A DNA stretch of 64,000 bases, from the NCBI RefSeq assembly GCF_024139115.2, contig NC_085141.1:407427612-407491611 (forward strand), given 5' to 3'. Shown piece after piece: positions 55,801 through 64,000 of the stretch (position 1 is its first letter; each line of letters opens with the position of its first letter). The translations under genes and the position numbers were made by a program. Under the pieces are notes generated by a model. It did not search any database. It was not told where the DNA came from and saw only the letters and a program-made list of their open reading frames with translations. This DNA comes from Armigeres subalbatus (taxonomy: Eukaryota; Arthropoda; Insecta; Diptera; Culicidae).

Positions 55801-57184
55801 CTGTTTGTGTGTGTGTGTATGTGCAGCAAGAGAAAACCGGAAGTTAGAACAAACGATTAGTTCGGAGCACAGCAACGGGACAAGCATCCTAATTACAATT
55901 GCCTAATCTTCCTTTGTAATTGGATTTTGAGGGGAAGCAAACAATTTAACTGGAAGTAATGCGATTACTCAAAGTTCAGAAGTATGATGGCGATGGATTT
56001 CGCTTGGCAAATGTAGCATCAAATTACCTATGTCAGATTTATTAGATTTTAAGAATGTAAATGTAGAGTTTGTGTAAAGTTTTAACATATACCAAACATC
56101 AAAAACCCTATAAAATCATTGCATAAGATTATGCATGATTCTTATACAATAGCTTTATAAAAACCTTTCTTTTTCTTGTATACAAATCTTAAAGCTTTCT
56201 ATACATGACCTACTTTTACACAAAATTTAAAGAATTATTGATGGGGTGTGGATATGGCTGCATATGCCTTATACTCTTGTCCTTTTGCTAGGTTGTAGAG
56301 AGCTAACGATCTAATAGTCTGCTGCTACTTTTTGACATAGTAAGCAGTCTCAACTAATAAAGTAGATGTACATAATCAAATTCTGAGTTGAGTGTCTATA
56401 CATTAAGCTTATTAAGATTAGCAATTGAACAAGTATCGAAAACTATAAGGGTCAATTATCGCCTAGGTGATTCATAGAAACAACGTATTTATGACCTATA
56501 ACTCAACTGCTATCGTGGTCTATCCAACAGTGCAAATGCGAGTTTCAAACCCGGCAAAATTCTTACAGTTCACCGCCACCCGCATAACTCTACGTGCGGT
56601 AGGCGAGCTGCGACTTTCGTCGCTATCATTTTCAAGGGACACAAAAATGTTCATCTGAAACGTGACTGGAATGGTGGCTGCAGCTGATGCAGCTTTTAGC
56701 GGAGAAGAAATGGGACATCCGATTTTCTTGGCATTGGTTCGGCTGGGAAATTCCCAACGACGGCAGTTGGCGCAAATAGAACCGAGAATGAAACATTGGC
56801 AAAACGGAAATACATCCTCCGAAAGCGCCTCACGGAAGTACGAAAAAGGGGAATGATTTTTTCCTCGTTGGTTCTTGGTGACGGAGAGGGAATTATTCAT
56901 GAAAATTGGATGTCTAAACGATTTCGAATTGTCACATTTAAATAAACGCATTAAAAGGCAACGAGGAATGGATGAATGTATGCTTGCTAACATGATAACT
57001 TTCTATTTAAATGCGAGTAATATTACTCAACTCAGTTACGATAAATGGACAGATGAAGTTCGTGTTTATCACACTAAAGCGAAAGCAAACGATTGTATTG
57101 AGATCCAAAAAAGGCATCATAACCGTTGAGAGGATTAATATGTTTTTGATAGCAAGAAAATTATTAAGCCCTATTAGTGGATGT
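55801..57184 (-). other. Calbindin-32 intron, nothing else recognised
   Basis: A minus-strand open frame of 157 codons at 56520-56993 and plus frames in the same place have no domain and no splice support. Confidence 0.45.
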
Positions 57185-57301
57185 CTTCACCTGTCATAAG
57201 ACAAGTTTAGGATCTTCTATTTCATTTGATTCCATGCATGCTGGGATTAAATGGAATAGTACCAAACTCACGGTGCCAAACTTGTCTTATGAGTTATGAA
57301 A
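57185..57301. mobile_element. MITE, CACCTGTCATAAGACAAG family
   Basis: Left CTTCACCTGTCATAAGACAA and right TTGTCTTATGAGTTATGAAA are inverted, the second diverged. Relative of 12245-12480 and 5116-5226. Confidence 0.78.
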
Positions 57302-57604
57302 GGACTCATAGCATGTTTATCCCAGGCATTAGATATTCTATCCGGTGCCCAATATAAACCATTTTTTTACGTTCAGTTCGAGTTTTTGTAATGTTTTGAT
57401 TTTAGAGTTTCCCCAAGACTAATGAATCTAACGTAATGTAACTGGAATATGTTTATACTTTTTTAAGGAATTATTGATTATTGAATAATTTGCCATATTG
57501 CCATTGCCTTGACGTAAATATGGGGTGGCACTGGGGCTTGGCCCCTCCTAAGACCCTCTTGTAGCCCCCTCCAAAAAAAATTAAATAATGATTCGAAATT
57601 ATTT
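57302..57604. other. Gene-free stretch
   Basis: Nothing recognised beyond a short GGGGCTTGGCCCCTCC palindromic patch near 57533. Confidence 0.4.
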
Positions 57605-57875
57605 TAAACTAGATGACCCGGCAGACGTTGTCCTGCATAGTAGGCGAGAATGTGCATTCCGAACTGCCCATGCAAAGTTCGCATAGGAATCACAATTTAA
57701 GTTATTCACGGTTTGCTCAACTTTACTCGTAATTTTCCCATTAGGAAATATCATATAAACCCGTCGGAAACTATAACGAATGTTTCTGCTGAAGAAATGA
57801 AAAATCCATCCAGCGGTTTTCGCGTTTATGCGGATACGAACACAGACCATTTCATTTTTATATATAAGAGATTAT
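57605..57875 (+). repeat. Insect dispersed repeat beginning GATGACCCGGCAGACGTTGT
   Basis: Starts ACTAGATGACCCGGCAGACG, and ends CATTTTTATATATAAGAGAT after GCGTTTATGCGGATACGAAC. I recognise this combination as a common insect repeat end, but cannot assign the superfamily. Confidence 0.5.
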
Positions 57876-58017
57876 CAGTTGAATATTTCCTTTTTCAGAT
57901 TTAAAATTTCATCAAATTTTTTTTACGCGTTTTGATCATAGAATTTCTATGGCTACTTGATCGCCAGAATTTCAAATTTGTGATTGCAAAATATAAAGCT
58001 CAAGTACATTTTTTTTA

Positions 58018-58635
58018 CGTATGACTTACGTCTTTATTTACTATACTTCATTTCACTTCAAAATCGAACTTTTTATAGAAGGCTCGGAGACCCATGATGT
58101 TATATACCAATCGACTCAGCTCGTCGAACTGAACAAATGTCTGTCTGTCCGTGTGTATGTGTTTGTGTGTGCACATGAAAACCGAAAAACATTAGTCACT
58201 TTTTCATATAGTAATTCTTAACCGATTTCCTCTGAACAAGTTGCATTCGACAGGGGACAGAGCCTTGTTGATAACGATCGACCATTGCGTTTAAAAAGTT
58301 ATTAAAAAAGGAATCTAACTATATAATCGCCGTATAAGATTGGTGTATTGGCTAAATGTGGGAAAGGCAGTATCACCACTCGGTGAATAAAGTTGGGTTT
58401 TAGAAATCGAGATCCTTACGCTGAAAGGAAAGATTTCGAACGTTACTAGCGTTTTTATCTTTCGATAGATTTTGAAGATTTATATATCAATCGACTCGGA
58501 TACTCTCCAGCAATTTGCCAATTTCATTGAAACTTAAGATTATTAACGATAAGTTATTGAAAATTTTAATTCTTGTCGAAGCCATCAAAAATTTCATATG
58601 TAATTAATCCCGTGCATTCCTAACACGGACATCAG
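58018..58635 (+). repeat. Dispersed repeat block related to 51460-51580 and 43575-43775
   Basis: 58060-58180 pairs with 51460-51580 (TTTATAGAAGGCTCGGAGAC, then TCGACTCAGCTCGTCGAACT, then a TGTCTGTCTGTC/GTGTGTATG run). 58430-58635 has TTCGAACGTTA and AATCCCGTGCATTCCTAACA, like the end of 43575-43775. Probably parts of one old family. Confidence 0.6.
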
Positions 58636-58684
58636 AATTCTGTGAGTCACGGGCCTTCGGGTCCACCGCAAGATTTTCTTTGTG

Positions 58685-58749
58685 TATAAAAGAAGCAGTG
58701 CCTGCCGTGTGCGAGTCATTACAATTTGTGACAGCAGCGCGTACTGACG
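58685..58749 (+). promoter_or_regulatory. Candidate RNA polymerase II core promoter
   Basis: TATAAAAG at 58685, an Inr-like TCATTA with its A at 58718 (33 bases downstream of the first T), and TGACG at +28 to +32, close to the downstream promoter element. Spacing fits an insect core promoter. What it drives is unknown; a short open frame from ATG at 58809 runs to 59008 without a domain. It may belong to a transposon. Confidence 0.45.
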
Positions 58750-58899
58750 TGCTTTTTGCTCGCGCATTTTTCGTTTCGTTCGTTCGTTCGCTGTGTTTAC
58801 CTACACAGCATGCAGTCGCCAGCGGGAGAGCTGCCGGTGGGTCTGCGAATATGCATGAAAGAAGAGGTCATTGTCATGTCATTGTCTGTGCTTGATAAT

Positions 58900-60393
58900 G
58901 GTAGGAATGGGCGTTCGGAAAAATATCGATACTGCCGAATCGATGTTTTTATTTGGAATGGTCATCCACAGAAAGTGATTGGTTTCATAATCCATTTGAT
59001 GCCGGGATGAGTACGGGTCATGGCATATGACTGACCATATGTTAAGTTGTGTTTGCATTCAAAGGTCACTAAAGTCACTATTTTTAGGAAAATGGTCACT
59101 AAAATCACTATTTTTGCATCCCCTATTGTATAAAAGCTTGTAATCTGCACACGTTCGACGGCCTCGCGATAGCTGCAAAACAGCTGACAAAGTCGCCGCA
59201 CGGAATGGAAACAAAAATCTATCTCCATGTAAATCACATCACACACAACATAACACACCAACAGAACAGTCGTCGCAGAAACCCCATATGAAAACCATAT
59301 CTGACTCTCTCAATTTTAGAGGGCAGTTCAAAAATTACGTGCCTAGAATACAATAGCTTCTTGCCGCACAGCAATACTGGTTACCAAACAAACCATAAAT
59401 GGGATTCAGAAACCCTACATCAATCCAATTGCTCCCCTGAGATAATCTCACTACTCTGAGATGATCCCCCGACTCTTAGCCCGATGATAAGCGACGGCCG
59501 ATCACACAGCTTAGGCAGGGATCCAAACCAATCCTCAGTTAGTTGTCGGTTAACTGCCAAGCAGGCAATACGCGCAAGTGTCCCAGTAGTGAGTCAAAGT
59601 AGAGTGTCGCAGTACAAATCGCCTGACCGACGGAAAACCAAAAAATTGGTAAATTAGGAAAGTGGAGTGAGACAGTAGATGCGGTGCAGTGTAGTGGGTG
59701 TTTTGTAAAGCCCTAGGGCCAGGTAGTAACTCCACTGATTTGGCTCAACTGAGCGAAGTTACTAATTATTACTCTACAGAAACCCTACAGAAACGAGTTT
59801 CGGTGATGTTGTGCCTGCACCGGAATCCGCGATAATGGAGTAGTGTGGATGTGCTAAGAGATCGGTAAGGGTTGAGATGAGTGCTTGAAGCAAATCCGAA
59901 GTGTTTTATTAGTGGAGGAAAATCATCATTTTGGCATTCCCTTAACAGGCCTTTCGTTCACTGCATAAAATTATGTGGTGTGTCCTGTGAGCTGCATTCC
60001 AGAGCGATGGTGGACTGGAGTGGCTGGCACGGATAGCTGGCATGAGCCGGCAAGCATTCGCGTTCTGTCCGGGCAGACATCAAGGTTTGCGGTCGCCGAG
60101 GGATACACGGTTACACTGACACACACACAAATTAAACTTTAGGTTAAGGATTTAGCGTAAGTACACTAATATACATCTTTAAAATGCATGTGAAATTTAT
60201 GTTTTTATTTTGTTGCAATGATTCCGAGTAGTGCTTTTTTTATGGGTCCACTATATTGGTTGAACCAATTTTTGGCGGTTCTGGGTACGTGGGCAGTGCC
60301 ATCTTCGCCTCTTTTCACTTTTGTCTCTGTCTCATGCGCCCCCTCCCCTCAATGGGGAGGTGACAAGCTCAAAATAAAAATCATTTGTATCTA
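58900..60393. other. Gene-free stretch
   Basis: No exon recognised. Part of the intron or upstream region of the minus-strand calbindin gene. Confidence 0.4.
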
Positions 60394-60604
60394 AAGCCTG
60401 TCCACGTTAAATTTCGGACACTTAGCTAATGTCCAATCGATCTGTCGTCGTTTCATCAATTTGGGCGTGTTTAAAATATGCTGAAAGCAGCACATAAAGC
60501 AGACAGATTCAGCTGTCATGTAAATTGATCGCCTCAGTGGATTGTGAAAATTTTCAAAAATCGCATTATAAGATGGGTGTCCGAAATTTAACGTGGACAG
60601 GCTT
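60394..60604. mobile_element. Tc1/mariner-type MITE with TA duplication
   Basis: 211 bp. Left AAGCCTGTCCACGTTAAATT then TCGGACA, and right the exact inverse. TA on each side (60392-60393, 60605-60606), the standard Tc1/mariner target. The 27-bp ends match perfectly, which suggests recent activity of a matching transposase in the genome. Confidence 0.9.
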
Positions 60605-60819
60605 TAGTACCTACTATTATCATCAACCAAATATGAATTTGGTGGCAAAATATAACATTTGGGAAATATGCTCTTTGGGCTTGTTGTGAAATTCGTGAGG
60701 TTAGGTACGTCCGATTCATGTAAACTATGAAATTATTTAAAGCGAAGTGCTGACCTAGAGTATAGAGTACAGAATTGAGGCATAGTGGGACCTGAACCAT
60801 GTCTATTGGTGTGCCTTAA

Positions 60820-61025
60820 GGTCACTCCTCACGGAATCCATGTTTCAAAGCGCTCGCGTTTTCAGGAAACACCACTCGATACGGAAGCAACGCACAACTG
60901 TCATTTTTATTTTTTCGCAGCAAAGCTAAATCAACAAAAATGATAGTTGTGCGCCGCCTCCGTATCGGGTGGTGTGCCCCCGAAAACGCGAGCACTTTGA
61001 AACTTGGATTCTGTGAGGAGTGTCT
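60820..61025. mobile_element. MITE with TTAA duplication (piggyBac-like)
   Basis: 206 bp. Inverted arms of about 90 bp (CACTCCTCACGGAATCCATG, CGCTCGCGTTTTC, CGATACGGA, CGCACAACT). TTAA on both sides (60816-60819, 61026-61029), the target of piggyBac-type elements. The arms differ at several positions. Confidence 0.82.
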
Positions 61026-62240
61026 TTAATACCCTTCGGTGGCTAGGATGGTGAACAGCTTTAGTTTCATCCCAAGGTAACGTCTATGTTGAGCAATGCT
61101 TCTCATCGTCGTCAGGGTGAATAATGTACGATAAGGACAACGATTACAGAGAGTTGTTTATGATTGTTAAATCCGCCTCTTTCAGGATAATAGTCTCGAA
61201 AAAGAAATTGTAAAAGAGTTAAGTCAGAAGTAATTCTGGCACAAGCCAGGCTAAATGCGTTTTGACCTTGCGTAAAAAACAGGTTTTGCAAAAAAATGAG
61301 TTGCGAAACAAGTGCAAAGGTCGTGAAAAAAAAGTTTGATTACTGGGCTTCTTCACAAAAAAAATCTGAAATTGATCCGGCGCTGCTCATTTTTGCTAAT
61401 GAGGGTCATTTTTACTGTACTAAAGTCCAATTTCTTCACCTCCGTTCAACTCCTAGGTTAACACTTACTATGGTGGTTTAAAAATCACCATTGCTTCACC
61501 ACGCTCATTCGATTTTTCATCATGTTCTGAGTTTCCTCCGGAATTCGAATGATGACTTATTTGGATCAAAAATGTCTTGCGACTTGGTGAATCTACCTGC
61601 TCGCGAATAAAATTGTGCAAAAAAGGATCATGGTGTCAATCAAAACTTCTAAATGAAACTTTTTAAGAAATACCACATTTTCATAAAGAGATTCTGTTTA
61701 TTAAAAATAAGGAATAGATACCCACCCTAAAAAACTGGTGTGGAGGTAAATAAATTGGTCGGATTTTAAAAACCTAAAAAAACAAAAACTAATTCAATTT
61801 TAAAGTTTTTTTTAATCAAGATTATTTGTCGTTCAAATTACCATTTTAGTAAACTTCAATGCTTAAGTCTGCAATTTAGAAATTATAGTTTACTAGGATG
61901 TCTAATAAGAGTCCTTGGTCTAATTGGTGCTTCAAAATTTCCCTCGGAATGCTACGACGTCGAGTTCAAAATCTCAAAAACTTCATATAAATTTGTTATT
62001 CAACCGTAGTTTTACTGGACAAATCGTATTTTATCATTTTTTTTCATGATTTCAATTACTTTCTGGTTTTCAAACAAAATACATATCTTACTAAAGACTT
62101 ATAAGCTATGTAAGTCCAAATTTTTCTCGGTCTAAGAATGAATTAGATAATTTTATATTTTTATTTTGCTGTTTTACAGAAAACTTTGAGCTCATGTTTA
62201 CTCCGTGGTACTTATAAGGCTGTCGCAAAGGCACTGGCCT
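61026..62240. other. Gene-free AT-rich stretch
   Basis: Nothing recognised. Confidence 0.4.
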
Positions 62241-62347
62241 CCCTAGAAGCACACATGTTCCACATAAGTTACTGCTACTTATATGTGACCGGATTAAGTC
62301 ACAATTAAGTTGCTGCAACCATTTTTGTCTGACTTGTGCTGCTCGGA
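62241..62347. mobile_element. MITE, CCCTAGAAGCACACATG member of the AGCAGCACA family
   Basis: Left CCCTAGAAGCACACATG and right GACTTGTGCTGCTCGGA are inverted. The interior ATGTGACCGGATTAAGTCAC matches the family. Confidence 0.8.
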
Positions 62348-62764
62348 CTTTTGCTTTCATCCTCTCCCTACTTACGGCGTAATTGAGCGTGGTCAGTAGC
62401 AGTAATCTTCATGTTTTTGTTATTTTTCTTTTTCTTGATTTCTGATAGCATTCTAGATAAGGATTTTAAAAATAAAACACTAGTTTTCCATTTACGAATT
62501 ACACCGTACCAGTGCTAATACAACTTGTAGCGGTTAAAAACTTCATACAAAAATCACTATTAGGTCACTTTTTCTGCAACTGAATGTCACTGTTCGGTCA
62601 CCTTTTCGTCATTGTTGGTCACCAAAGTCACTATTTTGAACGGCATTAATCGCTACCAGCCCTGCAAAAAGAAGCAACTAAATTGGTGCTATGTTTCTTT
62701 GTTTGGAAAATGAAACAGTTCCCCTAGATCAGCGCATTTTGCCCAAGTTTGAAAATTTTATTAA
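62348..62764. other. Gene-free stretch
   Basis: Nothing recognised. TCACT and GGTCACT words recur at 62550-62635 and at 59065-59110, perhaps a diverged shared repeat. Confidence 0.4.
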
Positions 62765-62769
62765 TAGAA

Positions 62770-62970
62770 TGGGCTTGGTGGTCCCGCCTTCCGCCTCATA
62801 CGCAGGAGGTCATGGGTTCAATCCCAAGCCCGTTCTATTCCTCCTACTTTGTATCTTTTCATATATTTCCCATATTCTAGCAATCGCTAGAACTGGAAAT
62901 GGGCTTCCATACCGTTTCCATCTTATATCTCTAAACCAACAACTTGATCAGTTCCAGCTGGTAACTGTTT
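62770..62970 (+). mobile_element. tRNA-related SINE-like element
   Basis: Begins GGGCTTGGTGGTC, has CCTCATACGCAGGAGGTCAT, and a B box GGGTTCAATCCC followed by AAGCCCG, so acceptor-like ends GGGCT and AGCCC can pair. The body after it (GCAATCGCTAGAACTGG onwards) is non-tRNA. It resembles tRNA-derived heads common in mosquito repeats. No A-rich tail or duplication found. Confidence 0.55.
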
Positions 62971-63009
62971 AGAATTCGAAATGAGCCAAAAATCTCGTTT
63001 CGGCATCCA

Positions 63010-63370
63010 ATTTAGAATATACACCACCCTTTCATTCACAATGGCAACTCGTTAACCAAGACGAACCTCTGCCATAAAGAAACCTAACCCCAGATTCCAA
63101 TAAAATTCCGCAGGAACTCGTGGCGAGTGCAGAGGTGTTCTCGGCTTGCAGTGGGCGAGTGACTGCATCATCAACTCCTTCCTATCCCTGATGACCCTGA
63201 GGACGTGGCCAGCGCCGTTATTGACCATCCAAAAATACTAGGTATAGCTCTCGAACTGTGCACATTGAGGTTGGAGAGCAAATCCCATGCTTCCATCCAT
63301 TGGTTCCCTGTGCAATTGCGATTGTTTTGGTAGGAGTAGTAGCAACTACGAAATGCACGGTCATCATTTC
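63010..63370 (+). repeat. Dispersed repeat joining the 3345 and 38158 families
   Basis: 63040-63180 is the inverted partner of 3345-3545, and 63187-63370 the direct partner of 38158-38330. Here both halves are contiguous, so they are parts of one longer element. Confidence 0.78.
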
Positions 63371-63789
63371 TCTAAAAAAAAGTTTGAAAATTTTATTCAA
63401 AGAATTTTCAAACCTTAATTACTATCATCAATAAGAAATCTCTAAATGCCCTACATTTGCTTGAGTAAATAGGGGCTAAATAGTTAGAAACAAAGCAATT
63501 CTAATTATGTATTTAATTATTAGTTTTATTTCCAGAAGATTTTTAATAAACAAATTAATAATTCTACACAGCATACCTATACCTATAATGCAACTTCATA
63601 GATCCAAAAGTTAAAAATTTATGAAAATACGTTACGTTTATTCAAGTCCTACGTCTACTCGTGGTTATGTTAAAAAACATTATCCATTGCGAGTATATGC
63701 CTAAATTAAACATAAATTAAACAATCTAAATAAAACAAATATAATAGATAGATTTTCAAATATTAAAAAAGGACAAAGGAATATCGAGC
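63371..63789. other. Gene-free AT-rich stretch
   Basis: Nothing recognised. Confidence 0.4.
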
Positions 63790-63792
63790 TCT

Positions 63793-64000
63793 GAATTGGC
63801 ATTAAATCCGCACACACTGGGACAGAGCCGCCTCGCAGCTTAGTGTTCATTTAGCACTTCCATAGTTATTAACTGTGAGGTTTCTAAGCCAAGTTAGCAT
63901 TTTTTTGCATTCGTATATTATGAGGCTAACTTGATGGTACTTTTATGCCCAGGGAAGTCGAGATAATTTCCAATCCTAAAATTTCCTAGACCGGCACCGG
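63793..64000 (-). mobile_element. Feilai SINE, inverted, cut by the window edge
   Basis: On the minus strand the end is AATGCCAATTCAG near 63793, and CTGTCCCAGTGTGTGCGG, GTTAATAACTATGGAAG, GACTTCCCTGGGCATAAAAG and CCGGTGCCGGTCTAGG follow towards the edge. The tRNA-like head lies beyond 64000. It is more diverged than the other two copies and lacks an (AAG)n tail. Confidence 0.88.

Noticed and set aside
56520..56993. 157-codon minus-strand frame inside the calbindin gene
   Set aside because: No EF-hand or other domain, no matching splice signals, and the opposite strand has comparable frames.

Overview
This is eukaryotic DNA, almost certainly from an Aedes mosquito (A. aegypti or a close relative). 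Two complete copies and one cut-off copy of a tRNA-related SINE that I recognise as Feilai, RTE/JAM1-type LINE elements, many short TIR elements and long simple minisatellites point this way. It is AT-rich and dominated by repeats. The species call is inference from these families.

The only host gene I can support is on the minus strand. Five small exons (55714-55800, 55376-55432, 35177-35260, 35011-35066, 33792-33837) join in frame and encode part of a six-EF-hand calbindin-32 / Cbp53E-type calcium-binding protein. The second and third visible exons are separated by a 19.9 kb intron packed with transposons. The amino-terminal exons lie beyond 64000 and the last exons are not in the window, so bases 1-33791 are either a further intron or intergenic DNA.

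Layout: 380-3000 minisatellites and dispersed repeats; 3000-8430 mostly unremarkable AT-rich DNA with short inverted-repeat elements; 8430-13545 a composite with inverted 54-bp satellite arms, a SINE, three MITE-like elements and GAGT-type arrays; 13955-18990 a 5 kb 24-bp minisatellite field; 24370-26036 a pile-up of an old LINE cut by a younger LINE and a MITE; 26745-30060 foldback structures, including a 215-bp inverted repeat carrying tRNA-like sequence in both arms; 30240-31560 a decayed LINE; 33792-35260 calbindin exons; 38880-43100 a three-level nest (minisatellite, TIR element, full-length RTE with an 11-bp target-site duplication); 44690-49990 a SINE in a TIR element, a hAT-type MITE with an 8-bp duplication, and a 5'-truncated RTE; 51850-54575 further TIR elements; 55376-55800 calbindin exons; 57185-64000 more MITEs, dispersed repeats and a SINE running off the end.

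No LINE here looks functional: each carries frame breaks, truncation or a lost catalytic residue. The long open frames over 15125-19082 are by-products of a 24-bp (multiple of three) repeat and are not annotated as genes. I found no new multi-gene system. The most unusual content is the recurrent architecture of foldback elements whose arms are themselves minisatellites, and the deep nesting that can be dated by intact target-site duplications.
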